The notes under the pieces: generated by a model | Told to the model about the DNA's origin: nothing | What the model saw: the letters and a program-made list of their open reading frames with translations, nothing else | Databases searched by the model: none | Assembly (NCBI RefSeq): GCF_963662255.1 | Contig: NW_026912195.1 | Location: 219,001-283,000 of the forward strand | Direction: 5' to 3' | DNA from: Cinclus cinclus | Taxonomy: Eukaryota > Chordata > Aves > Passeriformes > Cinclidae | Length of the DNA: 64,000 nt | Program-made: the position numbers and the translations under genes | In this document: one piece after another, positions 25,301 through 37,074 of the stretch | How the letters are laid out: every line of letters starts with the position of its first letter | How positions within the stretch are numbered: the first letter of the stretch is position 1

Positions 25301-26408
25301 AAACCTGGCTGCCATCGGAGGCCCAAACGTGCCCTACAAAATGACACCTGCCAAGTGGACTCTTGAGTTTGGCTTCTTGGGTGGAAGTGCCTCCTTTCAA
25401 AGCCAACTTGCCTGCGTCCCGTCTTGGGCTTTTGCCTACAAAAAGTCCATAAGGACGAGGATTTCTCCCAGACCAAAGCTGCCCCCTCCTCCAAACCTGG
25501 CTGCCATCGGAGGCCCAAACGCGCCCTACAAAATGACATCTGCCAAGTGGGCTCTTGAGTTTGGCTTCTTGCGGAAAAGTGCCTCCTTTCAAAGCCAACT
25601 TGCCTAACTAGCCTGCGGCCCGTGCTGGGCTTTAGACTACAAAAATTCCATAAGGACGAGGATTTCTCCCAGACCAAAGCTGCCCCCTCCTCCAAACCTG
25701 GCTGCCATCGGAGGCCCAAACGCACCCTACAAAATGACATCTGCCATTGAGGGTTCTTGAGTTTGGCTTCTTGGGGAAAAGTGCCTCCTTTCAAAGCCAA
25801 CTTGCCTAACTTGCCTGCGGCCCGTCCTGGGCTTTTGCCTCCAAAAATTCCAGAAAGACGAGGATTTCTCCCAGACCAAAGCTGCCCCCTCCTCCAAACC
25901 TGGCTGCCATCGGAGGCCCAAACGTGCCCTACAAAATGACACCTGCCAAGTGGGCTCTTGAGTTTGGCTTCTTGGGGAAATGTGACTCCTTTCAAAACCA
26001 ACTTGCCTGTGTCCCGTCCCGGGCTTTTGCTACAAAAATTCCATAAGGACGAGGATTCCTCCCAGACCAAAGCTGCCCCCTCCTCCAAACCTGGCTGCCA
26101 TCGGAGGCCCAAACGTGCCCTACAAAATGACATCTGCCAAGTGGGCTCTTGAGTTTGGCTTCTTGGGTGGAAGTGCCTCCTTTCAAAGCCAACTTGCCTG
26201 CGGCCCGTCCTGGGCTTTTGCCTACAAAAATTCCATAAGGACGAGGATTTCTCCCAGACCAAAGCTGCCCCCTCCTCCAAACCTAGCTGCCATCGGTGGC
26301 CCAAACGCGCCCTACAAAATGACATCTGCCAAGTGGGCTCCTGAGTTTGGCTTCTTGGGGGAAAGTGCCTCCTTTCAAAGCCAACTTGCCTGCAGCCCGT
26401 GCTGGGCT
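22309..26408. repeat. 4100-bp higher-order unit, copy 1 (21 monomers)
   Basis: From 22309 the sequence matches 26409 onward at offset 4100 through about 24.38 kb. From about 24.25 kb to 26.41 kb it matches 29.72-31.88 kb at offset 5470. The second copy is therefore this unit plus a 1370-bp insertion. The match fails before 22300 (ctaactatcc versus cttgcctgcag upstream). The left part is itself shared with 19.1-20.6 kb. Confidence 0.88.
24454..24470 (+). promoter_or_regulatory. CENP-B box-like 17-mer, all nine essential bases present
   Basis: The 17-mer cttcggcccatgcgggg fits the essential CENP-B box pattern nTTCGnnnnAnnCGGGn, with TTCG at 24455-24458, A at 24463 and CGGG at 24466-24469. Related monomers read ctgcggcccatgcgggg, one essential base away. 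CENP-B binds this box in centromeric satellites of several mammals. Binding here is not shown, and a chance G-to-T change is possible. Confidence 0.4.
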
Positions 26409-27040
26409 TTAGACTACAAAAATTCCATAAGGACGAGGATTTCTCCCAGACCAAAGCTGCCCCCTCCTCCAAACCTGGCTGCCATCAGAGGCCCAAACGC
26501 GCCCCACAAAATGACATCTGCATTGAGGGTTCTTGAGTTTGGCTTTCTGGGGAAAAGTGCCTCCTTTCGGAGCCAACTTGACTAACTTGCCTGCGGCCCG
26601 TCCTGGGCTTTTGCCTCCAAAAATTCCAGAAGGAAGAGGATTTCTCCCAGACCAAAGCTGCCCCCTCCTCCAAACCTGGCTGCCATCGGAGGCCCAAACG
26701 TGCCCTACAAAATGACACCTGCCAAGTGGGCTCTTGAGTTTGGCTTCTTGGGGAAAAGTGCCTCCTTTCAAAGCCAACTTGCCTGCAGCCCGTGCTGGGC
26801 TATAGACTACAAAAATTCCATAAGGACGAGGATTTCTCCCAGACCAAAGCTGCCCCCTCCTCCAAACCTGGCTGCCATCGGAGGCCCAAACGTGCCCTAC
26901 AAAATGACACCTGCCAAGTGGGCCCTTGAGTTTGGCTTCTTGGGGAAAAGTGCCTCCTTTCAAAGCCAACTTGCCTAACTAGCCTGCGGCCCATGCTGGG
27001 CTTTTGCCTACAAAAATTCCATAAGGACGAGGATTTCTCC

Positions 27041-28410
27041 CAGACCAAAGCTGCCCCCTCCTCCAAACCTGGCTGCCATCGGAGGCCCAAACACGCCCTA
27101 CAAAATGACATCTGCATTGTGGGTTCTTGAGTTTGGCTTCTTGGGGAAAAGTGCCTCCTTTCAAAGCCAACTTGCCTAACTTGCCTGCGGCCCATGCGGG
27201 GTTTTTGCCTACAAAAATTCCATAAGGACGAGGATTTCTCCCAGACCAAAGCTGCCCCCTCCTCCAAACCTGGCTGCCATCGGAGGCCCAAACGCGCCCT
27301 ACAAAATGACATCTGCCAAGTGGGCTCTTGAGTTTGGCTTCTTGGGGGAAAGTGCCTCCTTTCAAAGCCAACTTGCCTGCGGCCCATGCAGGGCTCTTGC
27401 CGACAAAAATTCCATAAGGACGAGGATTTCTCCCAGACCAAAGCTGCCCCCTCCTCCAAACCTGGCTGCCATCGGAGGCCCAAACGTGCCCTACAAAATG
27501 ACATCTGCCAAGTGGGCTCTTGAGTTTGGCTTCTTGGGTGGAAGTACCTCCTTTCAAAGCCAACTTGCCTGCGGCCTGTGCTGGGCTTTTGCCTACAAAA
27601 ATTCCATAAGGACGAGGATTTCTCCCAGACCAAAGCTGCCCCCTCCGCCAAACCTGGCTGCCATTGGAGGCCCAAACGCGCCCTACAAAATGACATCTGC
27701 CAAGTGGGCTCTTGAGTTTGGCTTCTTGGGGGAAAGTGCCTCCTTTCAAAGCCAACTTGCCAAACTAGCCTGCGGCCCGTGCTGGGCTTTAGACTACAAA
27801 AATTCCATAAGGACGAGGATTTCTCCCAGACCAAAGCTGCCCCCTCCTCCAAACCTGGCTGCCATCAGAGGCCCAAACGCGCCCCACAAAATGACACCTG
27901 CATTGAGGGTTCTTGAGTTTGGCTTCCTGGGGAAAAGTGCCTCCTTTCGGAGTCAACTTGCCTGCGGCCCATGCAGGGCTTTTGCCTCCAAAAATTCCAG
28001 AAGGACGAGGATTTCTCCCAGACCAAAGCTGCCCCCTCCTCCAAACCTGGCTGCCATCGGAGGCCCAAACGCGCCCTACAAAATGACATCTGCCAAGTGG
28101 GCTCTTGAGTTTGGCTTCTTGGGTGGAAGTGCCTCCTTTCAAAGCCAACTTGCCTGCGGCCCGTCCTGGGCTTTTGCCTACAAAAATTCCATAAGGACGA
28201 GGATTTCTCCCAGACCAAAGCTGCCCCCTCCTCCAAACCTAGCTGCCATCGGTGGCCCAAACGCGCCCTACAAAATGACATCTGCCAAGTGGGCTCCTGA
28301 GTTTGGCTTCTTGGGGAAAAGTGCCTCCTTTCGGAGCCAAATTGCCTAACTTGCCTGCGGCCCGTGCTGGGCTTTTGCTACAAAAATTCCAGAAGGACGA
28401 GGATTTCTCC
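27041..28410. repeat. 1370-bp heptamer, tandem copy 1
   Basis: Seven monomers. The sequence from tctgcattgtggg at 27111 recurs at 28481 and 29851, 1370 bp apart. Private variants gggctcttgccgac, ccctccgccaaac, gccattggagg, cttgccaaactag and acctagctgcc recur in order. The start was chosen where ataagg versus agaagg diverge upstream. Confidence 0.88.
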
Positions 28411-29780
28411 CAGACCAAAGCTGCCCCCTCCTCCAAACCTGGCTGCCATCGGAGGCCCAAACGCGCCCTACAAAATGACATCTGCATTGTGGGTTCTTGA
28501 GTTTGGCTTCTTGGGGAAAAGTGCCTCCTTTCAAAGCCAACTTGCCTAACTTGCCTGCGGCCCATGCGGGGTTTTTGCCTACAAAAATTCCATAAGGACG
28601 AGGATTTCTCCCAGACCAAAGCTGCCCCCTCCTCCAAACCTGGCTGCCATCGGAGGCCCAAACGCGCCCTACAAAATGACATCTGCCAAGTGGGCTCTTG
28701 AGTTTGGCTTCTTGGGGGAAAGTGCCTCCTTTCAAAGCCAACTTGCCTGCGGCCCATGCAGGGCTCTTGCCGACAAAAATTCCATAAGGACGAGGATTTC
28801 TCCCAGACCAAAGCTGCCCCCTCCTCCAAACCTGGCTGCCATCGGAGGCCCAAATGTGCCCTACAAAATGACATCTGCCAAGTGGGCTCTTGAGTTTGGC
28901 TTCTTGGGTGGAAGTACCTCCTTTCAAAGCCAACTTGCCTGCGGCCTGTGCTGGGCTTTTGCCTACAAAAATTCCATAAGGACGAGGATTTCTCCCAGAC
29001 CAAAGCTGCCCCCTCCGCCAAACCTGGCTGCCATTGGAGGCCCAAACGCGCCCTACAAAATGACATCTGCCAAGTGGGCTCTTGAGTTTGGCTTCTTGGG
29101 GGAAAGTGCCTCCTTTCAAAGCCAACTTGCCAAACTAGCCTGCGGCCCGTGCTGGGCTTTAGACTACAAAAATTCCATAAGGACGAGGATTTCTCCCAGA
29201 CCAAAGCTGCCCCCTCCTCCAAACCTGGCTGCCATCAGAGGCCCAAACGCGCCCCACAAAATGACACCTGCATTGAGGGTTCTTGAGTTTGGCTTCCTGG
29301 GGAAAAGTGCCTCCTTTCGGAGTCAACTTGCCTGCGGCCCATGCAGGGCTTTTGCCTCCAAAAATTCCAGAAGGACGAGGATTTCTCCCAGACCAAAGCT
29401 GCCCCCTCCTCCAAACCTGGCTGCCATCGGAGGCCCAAACGCGCCCTACAAAATGACATCTGCCAAGTGGGCTCTTGAGTTTGGCTTCTTGGGTGGAAGT
29501 GCCTCCTTTCAAAGCCAACTTGCCTGCGGCCCGTCCTGGGCTTTTGCCTACAAAAATTCCATAAGGACGAGGATTTCTCCCAGACCAAAGCTGCCCCCTC
29601 CTCCAAACCTAGCTGCCATCGGTGGCCCAAACGCGCCCTACAAAATGACATCTGCCAAGTGGGCTCCTGAGTTTGGCTTCTTGGGGAAAAGTGCCTCCTT
29701 TCGGAGCCAAATTGCCTAACTTGCCTGCGGCCCGTGCTGGGCTTTTGCTACAAAAATTCCAGAAGGACGAGGATTTCTCC
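28411..29780. repeat. 1370-bp heptamer, tandem copy 2
   Basis: An almost perfect repeat of the preceding 1370 bp. One visible difference is caaatgtgcc near 28852 versus caaacgtgcc, a CpG transition. The similarity continues into 29.9 kb, then changes to the cttcggcccatgcgggg unit. Confidence 0.87.
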
Positions 29781-29923
29781 CAGACCAAAGCTGCCTCCTC
29801 CTCCAAACCTGGCTGCCATCGGAGGCCCAAACGCGCCCTACAAAATGACATCTGCATTGTGGGTTCTTGAGTTTGGCTTCTTGGGGAAAAGTGCCTCCTT
29901 TCAAAGCAACTTGCCTAACTTGC

Positions 29924-29940
29924 CTTCGGCCCATGCGGGG
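29924..29940 (+). promoter_or_regulatory. CENP-B box-like 17-mer, second copy
   Basis: The same 17-mer as at 24454, exactly 5470 bp away, inside the second copy of the 4100-bp unit. It was therefore duplicated along with the block and did not arise independently. Essential bases are TTCG at 29925-29928, A at 29933 and CGGG at 29936-29939. Confidence 0.4.
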
Positions 29941-31229
29941 TTTTTGCCTACAAAAATTCCATAAGGACGAGGATTTCTCCCAGACCAAAGCTGCCCCCTC
30001 CTCCAAACCTGGCTGACATCGGAGGCCCAAACGCGCCCTACAAAATGACACCTGCCAAGTGGGCTCTTGAGTTTGGCTTCTTGGGGAAAAGTGACTCCTT
30101 TCAAAACCAACTTGCCTGCGTCCCGTCCCGGGCTTTTGCTACAAAAATTCCATAAGGACGAGGATTCCTCCCAGACCAATGCTGCCCCCTCCTCCAAACC
30201 TGGCTGCCATCGGAGGCCCAAACGCGCCCTACAAAATGACATCTGCCAAGTGGGCTCTTGAGTTTGGCTTTCTGGGGAAAAGTGCCTCCTTTCGGACTCA
30301 ACTTGCCTGCGGCCCATGCAGGGCTTTTGCCTACAAAAATTCCATAAGGACGAGGATTTCTCCCAGACCAAAGCTGCCCCCTCCTCCAAACCTGGCTGCC
30401 ATCGGAGGCCCAAACGTGCCCTACAAAATGACATCTGCCAAGTGGGCTCTTGAGTTTGGCTTCTTGGGTGGAAGTACCTCCTTTCAAAGCCAACTTGCCT
30501 GCGGCCCGTCCTGGGATTTGCCTACAAAAATTCCATAAGGACGAGGATTTCTCCCAGACCAAAGCTGCCCCCTCCTCCAAACCTGGCTGCCATCGGAGGC
30601 CCAAACTCGCCCCACAAAATGACACCTGCATTGAGGGTTCTTGAGTTTGGCTTCCTGGGGAAAAGTGCCTCCTTTCGGAGTCAACTTGCCTGCGTCCCAT
30701 GCAGGGCTTTTGCCTACAAAAATTCCATAAGGACGAGGATTTCTCCCAGACCAAAGCTGCCCCCTACTCCAAACCTGGCTGCCATCGGAGGCCCAAACGT
30801 GCCCTACAAAATGACACCTGCCAAGTGGGCTCTTGAGTTTGGCTTCTTGGGTGGAAGTGCCTCCTTTCAAAGCCAACTTGCCTGCGTCCCGTCCTGGGCT
30901 TTTGCCTACAAAAATTCCATAAGGACGAGGATTTCTCCCAGACCAAAGCTGCCCCCTCCTCCAAACCTGGCTGCCATCGGAGGCCCAAACGCGCCCTACA
31001 AAATGACATCTGCCAAGTGGGCTCTTGAGTTTGGCTTCTTGCGGAAAAGTGCCTCCTTTCAAAGCCAACTTGCCTAACTAGCCTGCGGCCCGTGCTGGGC
31101 TTTAGACTACAAAAATTCCATAAGGACGAGGATTTCTCCCAGACCAAAGCTGCCCCCTCCTCCAAACCTGGCTGCCATCGGAGGCCCAAACGCGCCCCAC
31201 AAAATGACATCTGCCATTGAGGGTTCTTG

Positions 31230-32791
31230 AGTGTGGCTTCTTGGGGAAAAGTGCCTCCTTTCAAAGCCAACTTGCCTAACTTGCCTGCGGCCCGTCCTGG
31301 GCTTTTGCCTCCAAAAATTCCAGAAAGACGAGGATTTCTCCCAGACCAAAGCTGCCCCCTCCTCCAAACCTGGCTGCCATCGGAGGCCCAAACGTGCCCT
31401 ACAAAATGACACCTGCCAAGTGGGCTCTTGAGTTTGGCTTCTTGGGGAAATGTGACTCCTTTCAAAACCAACTTGCCTGTGTCCCGTCCCGGGCTTTTGC
31501 TACAAAAATTCCATAAGGACGAGGATTCCTCCCAGACCAAAGCTGCCCCCTCCTCCAAACCTGGCTGCCATCGGAGGCCCAAACGTGCCCTACAAAATGA
31601 CATCTGCCAAGTGGGCTCTTGAGTTTGGCTTCTTGGGTGGAAGTGCCTCCTTTCAAAGCCAACTTGCCTGCGGCCCGTCCTGGGCTTTTGCCTACAAAAA
31701 TTCCATAAGGACGAGGATTTCTCCCAGACCAAAGCTGCCCCCTCCTCCAAACCTAGCTGCCATCGGTGGCCCAAACGCGCCCTACAAAATGACATCTGCC
31801 AAGTGGGCTCCTGAGTTTGGCTTCTTGGGGGAAAGTGCCTCCTTTCAAAGCCAACTTGCCTGCAGCCCGTGCTGGGTTTTAGACTACAAAAATTCCATAA
31901 GGACGAGGATTTCTCCCAGACCAAAGCTGCCCCCTCCTCCAAACCTGGCTGCCATCGGAGGCCCCAACGTGCCCTACAAAATGACATCTGCCAAGTGGGC
32001 TCTTCAGTTTGGCTTCTTGGGTGGAAGTGCCTCCTTTCAAAGCCAACTTGCCTGCGGCCCGTCCTGGGCTTTTGCCTACAAAAATTCCAGAAGGACGAGG
32101 ATTTCTCCCAGACCAAAGCTGCCCCCTCCTCCAAACCTGGCTGCCATCGGAGGCCCAAACGCGCCCTACAAAATGACATCTGCCAAGTGGGCTCTTGAGT
32201 TTGGCTTCTTGCGGAAAAGTGCCTCCTTTCAAAGCCAACTTGCCTAACTAGCTTGCGGCCCATTCTGGGCTTTTACCTACAAAAATTCCATAAGGACGAG
32301 GATTTCTCCCAGAACAAAGCTGCCCCCTCCTCCAAACCTGGTTGCCATCGGAGGCCCAAACGCGCCCTACAAAATGACATCTGCCAAGTGGGCTCTTGAG
32401 TTTGGCTTCTTGGGGGAAAGTGCCTCCTTTCAAAGCCAACTTGCCTGCGTCCCGTCCTGGGCTTTTGCCTACAAAAATTCCATAAGGACGAGGATTTCTC
32501 CCAGACCAAAGCTGCCCCCTCCTCCAAACCTGGCTGCCATCGGAGGCCCAAACGCGCCCTAGAAAATGACATCTGCATTGTGGGTTCTTGAGTTTGGCTT
32601 CTTGGGGAAAAGTGCCTCCTTTCGGAGCCAACTTGCCTAACTTGCCTGCGGCCCGTCCTGGGCTTTTGAGTACAAAAATTCCATAAGGACGAGGATTTCT
32701 CCCAGACCAAAGCTGCCCCCTCCTCCAAACCTGGCTGCCATCGGAGGCCCAAACGCGCCCTACAAAATGACATCTGCCAAGTGGGCTCTTG
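31230..32791. repeat. 1562-bp octamer, tandem copy 1
   Basis: Eight monomers. The private marker cagaaagacg at 31321 recurs at 32883 (1562 bp) and at 37002. The same marker at 25851 belongs to the 5470-bp duplication. Other shared markers are gggttttagactac, tcttcagtttgg, ttttacctac and cctagaaaatgac. Confidence 0.86.
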
Positions 32792-34353
32792 AGTTTGGCT
32801 TCTTGGGGAAAAGTGCCTCCTTTCAAAGCCAACTTGCCTAACTTGCCTGCGGCCCGTCCTGGGCTTTTGCCTCCAAAAATTCCAGAAAGACGAGGATTTC
32901 TCCCAGACCAAAGCTGCCCCCTCCTCCAAACCTGGCTGCCATCGGAGGCCCAAACGTGCCCTACAAAATGACACCTGCCAAGTGGGCTCTTGAGTTTGGC
33001 TTCTTGGGGAAATGTGACTCCTTTCAAAACCAACTTGCCTGTGTCCCGTCCCGGGCTTTTGCTACAAAAATTCCATAAGGACGAGGATTCCTCCCAGACC
33101 AAAGCTGCCCCCTCCTCCAAACCTGGCTGCCATCGGAGGCCCAAACGTGCCCTACAAAATGACATCTGCCAAGTGGGCTCTTGAGTTTGGCTTCTTGGGT
33201 GGAAGTGCCTCCTTTCAAAGCCAACTTGCCTGCGGCCCGTCCTGGGCTTTTGCCTACAAAAATTCCATAAGGACGAGGATTTCTCCCAGACCAAAGCTGC
33301 CCCCTCCTCCAAACCTAGCTGCCATCGGTGGCCCAAACGCGCCCTACAAAATGACATCTGCCAAGTGGGCTCCTGAGTTTGGCTTCTTGGGGGAAAGTGC
33401 CTCCTTTCAAAGCCAACTTGCCTGCAGCCCGTGCTGGGTTTTAGACTACAAAAATTCCATAAGGACGAGGATTTCTCCCAGACCAAAGCTGCCCCCTCCT
33501 CCAAACCTGGCTGCCATCGGAGGCCCAAACGTGCCCTACAAAATGACATCTGCCAAGTGGGCTCTTCAGTTTGGCTTCTTGGGTGGAAGTGCCTCCTTTC
33601 AAAGCCAACTTGCCTGCGGCCCGTCCTGGGCTTTTGCCTACAAAAATTCCAGAAGGACGAGGATTTCTCCCAGACCAAAGCTGCCCCCTCCTCCAAACCT
33701 GGCTGCCATCGGAGGCCCAAACGCGCCCTACAAAATGACATCTGCCAAGTGGGCTCTTGAGTTTGGCTTCTTGCGGATAAGTGCCTCCTTTCAAAGCCAA
33801 CTTGCCTAACTAGCCTGCGGCCCATTCTGGGCTTTTACCTACAAAAATTCCATAAGGACGAGGATTTCTCCCAGAACAAAGCTGCCCCCTCCTCCAAACC
33901 TGGTTGCCATCGGAGGCCCAAACGCGCCCTACAAAATGACATCTGCCAAGTGGGCTCTTGAGTTTGGCTTCTTGGGGGAAAGTGCCTCCTTTCAAAGCCA
34001 ACTTGCCTGCGTCCCGTCCTGGGCTTTTGCCTACAGAAATTCCATAAGGACGAGGATTTCTCCCAGACCAAAGCTGCCCCCTCCTCCAAACCTGGCTGCC
34101 ATCGGAGGCCCAAACGCGCCCTAGAAAATGACATCTGCATTGTGGGTTCTTGAGTTTGGCTTCTTGGGGAAAAGTGCCTCCTTTCGGAGCCAACTTGCCT
34201 AACTTGCCTGCGGCCCGTCCTGGGCTTTTGAGTACAAAAATTCCATAAGGACGAGGATTTCTCCCAGACCAAAGCTGCCCCCTCCTCCAAACCTGGCTGC
34301 CATCGGAGGCCCAAACGCGCCCTACAAAATGACATCTGCATTGTGGGCTCTTG
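32792..34353. repeat. 1562-bp octamer, tandem copy 2
   Basis: Follows copy 1 at a constant 1562-bp offset to about 34.35 kb, where agaaagac gives way to agaaggac. Differences include gcggataag at 33774 versus gcggaaaag and ctacagaaatt at 34032. The right part of this copy starts a block also found at 37.1-39.3 kb (offset 4119 bp). Confidence 0.85.
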
Positions 34354-36270
34354 AGTTTGGCTTCTTGGGGAAAAGTGCCTCCTTTCAAAGCCAACTTGCC
34401 TAACTTGCCTGCGGCCCGTCCTGGGCTTTTGCCTCCAAAAATTCCAGAAGGACGAGGATTTCTCCCAGGCCAAAGCTGCCCCCTCCTCCAAACCTGGCTG
34501 CCATCGGAGGCCCAAACGTGCCCTACAAAATGACACCTGCCAAGTGGGCTCTTGAGTTTGGCTTCTTGGGGAAAAGTGACTCCTTTCAAAACCAACTTTC
34601 CTGTGTCCCGTCCCGGGCTTTTGCTACAAAAATTCCAGAAGGACGAGGATTTCTCCCAGACCAAAGCTGCCCCCTCCTCCAAACCTGGCTGCCATCGGAG
34701 GCCCAAACGCGCCCCACAAAATGACATCTGCATTGAGAGTTCTTCAGTTTGGCTTCTTGGGGAAAAGTGCCTCCTTTCGGAGCCAACTTGCCTAACTTGC
34801 CTGAGGCCCGTCCTGGGCTTTTGCCTCCAAAAATTCCATAAGGACGAGGATTTCTCCCAGGCCAAAGCTGCCCCCTCCTCCAAACCTGGCTGCCATCAGA
34901 GGCCCAAACGCGCCCTACAAAATGACACCTGCCAAGTGGGCTCTTGAGTTTGGCTTCTTGGGGAAAAGTGACTCCTTTCAAAACCAACTTGCCTGCGTCC
35001 CGTCCTGGGCTTTTGCTACAAAAATTCCATAAGGACGAGGATTTCTCCCAGACCAAAGCTGCCCCCTCCTCCAAACCTGGCTGCCATCGGAGGCCCAAAC
35101 GTGCCCTACAAAATGACATCTGCCAAGTGGGCTCTTCAGTTTGGCTTCTTGGGTGGAAGTGCCTCCTTTCAAAGCCAACTTGCCTGCGGCCCGTCCTGGG
35201 CTTTTGCCTACAAAAATTCCATAAGGACGAGGATTTCTCCCAGACCAAAGCTGCCCCCTCCTCCAAACCTGGCTGCCATCGGAGGCCCAAACGCGCCCTA
35301 GAAAATGACATCTGCCAAGTGGGCTCTTGAGTTTGGCTTCTTGCGGAAAAGTGCCTCCTTTCAAAGCCATCTTGCCTAACTAGCCTGCAGCCAATTCTGG
35401 GCTTTTGCCTACAAAAATTCCATAAGGACGAGGATTTCTCCCAGACCAAAGCTGCCCCCTCCTCCAAACCTAGCTGCCATCGGTGGCCCAAACGCGCCCT
35501 ACAAAATGACATCTGCCAAGTGGGCTCCTGAGTTTGGCTTCTTGGGGGAAAGTGCCTCCTTTCAAAGCCAACTTGCCTGCAGCCCGTGCTGGGTTTTAGA
35601 CTACAAAAATTCCATAAGGACGAGGATTTCTCCCAGACCAAAGCTGCCCCCTCCTCCAAACCTGGCTGCCATCGGAGGCCCAAACGTGCCCTACAAAATG
35701 ACATCTGCCAAGTGGGCTCTTCAGTTTGGCTTCTTGGGTGGAAGTGCCTCCTTTCAAAGCCAACTTGCCTGCGGCCCGTCCTGGGCTTTTGCCTACAAAA
35801 ATTCCAGAAGGACGAGGATTTCTCCCAGACCAAAGCTGCCCCCTCCTCCAAACCTGGCTGCCATCGGAGGCCCAAACGCGCCCTACAAAATGACATCTGC
35901 CAAGTGGGCTCTTGAGTTTGGCTTCTTGCGGAAAAGTGCCTCCTTTCAAAGCCAACTTGCCTAACTAGCCTGCGGCCCATTCTGGGCTTTTACCTACAAA
36001 AATTCCATAAGGACGAGGATTTCTCCCAGAACAAAGCTGCCCCCTCCTCCAAACCTGGCTGCCATCGGAGGCCCAAACGCGCCCTACAAAATGACATCTG
36101 CCAAGTGGGCTCTTGAGTTTGGCTTCTTGGGGGAAAGTGCCTCCTTTCAAAGCCAACTTGCCTGCGTCCCGTCCTGGGCTTTTGCCTACAAAAATTCCAT
36201 AAGAACGAGGATTTCTCCCAGACCAAAGCTGCCCCCTCCTCCAAACCTGGCTGCCATCGGAGGCCCAAAC
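34354..36270. repeat. Satellite block copied at 38.5 and 43.2 kb
   Basis: Private variants accaactttcc (34591), attgagagttcttcag and gccatcttgcc mark this stretch. The first recurs at offset 4119 near 38710. 34.94-36.7 kb recurs at 43.55-45.3 kb at offset 8608 (44 monomers). About ten monomers; nothing but satellite. Confidence 0.82.
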
Positions 36271-36672
36271 GCGCCCTAGAAAATGACATCTGCATTGTGG
36301 GTTCTTGAGTTTGGCTTCTTGGGGAAAAGTGCCTCCTTTCGGAGCCAACTTGCCTAACTTGCCTGCGGCCCGTCCTGGGCTTTTGAGTACAAAAATTCCA
36401 TAAGGACGAGGATTTCTCCCAGACCAAAGCTGCCCCCTCCTCCAAACCTGGCTGCCATCGGAGGCCCAAACGCGCCCTACAAAATGACATCTGCCAAGTG
36501 GGCTCTTGAGTTTGGCTTCTTGGGGAAAAGTGCCTCCTTTCAAAGCCAACTTGCCTAACTTGCCTGCGGCCCGTCCTGGGCTTTTGCCTCCAAAAATTCC
36601 AGAAGGACGAGGATTTCTCCCAGACCAAAGCTGCCCCCTCCTCCAAACCTGGCTGCCATCGGAGGCCCAAAC
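36271..36672. repeat. 402-bp dimer duplication, copy 1
   Basis: Two 201-bp monomers beginning at gcgccctagaaaatg are repeated immediately at 36673, a 402-bp offset. The attgtgggttc and gagtac units are in the same order. Related blocks at 32.56, 34.12 and 38.24 kb carry this dimer once, so the extra copy is local. Confidence 0.87.
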
Positions 36673-37074
36673 GCGCCCTAGAAAATGACATCTGCATTGT
36701 GGGTTCTTGAGTTTGGCTTCTTGGGGAAAAGTGCCTCCTTTCGGAGCCAACTTGCCTAACTTGCCTGCGGCCCGTCCTGGGCTTTTGAGTACAAAAATTC
36801 CATAAGGACGAGGATTTCTCCCAGACCAAAGCTGCCCCCTCCTCCAAACCTGGCTGCCATCGGAGGCCCAAACGCGCCCTACAAAATGACATCTGCCAAG
36901 TGGGCTCTTGAGTTTGGCTTCTTGGGGAAAAGTGCCTCCTTTCAAAGCCAACTTGCCTAACTTGCCTGCGGCCCGTCCTGGGCTTTTGCCTCCAAAAATT
37001 CCAGAAAGACGAGGATTTCTCCCAGACCAAAGCTTCCCCCTCCTCCAAACCTGGCTGCCATCGGAGGCCCAAAC
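36673..37074. repeat. 402-bp dimer duplication, copy 2
   Basis: A direct repeat of the preceding 402 bp. It ends where gcgccctag is replaced by gtgccctac. Its second unit has cagaaagac where copy 1 has cagaaggac, matching 31.3 and 32.9 kb. The duplication is therefore a hybrid between two related monomers, as expected from unequal crossing over. Confidence 0.85.

Larger units (their letters stand above)
26409..31878. repeat. 4100-bp higher-order unit, copy 2 with internal 1370-bp duplication (5470 bp, 28 monomers)
   Basis: The left part matches copy 1 at offset 4100 and the right part at offset 5470. The difference is exactly the 1370-bp tandem duplication at about 27.04-29.78 kb. Small differences from copy 1 (for example cttgactaac at 26578 versus cttgcctaac, and acacgccc at 27092) show they are separate copies. 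The shared right end lies in the agactac A-tract and core, a plausible exchange point. Confidence 0.88.
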
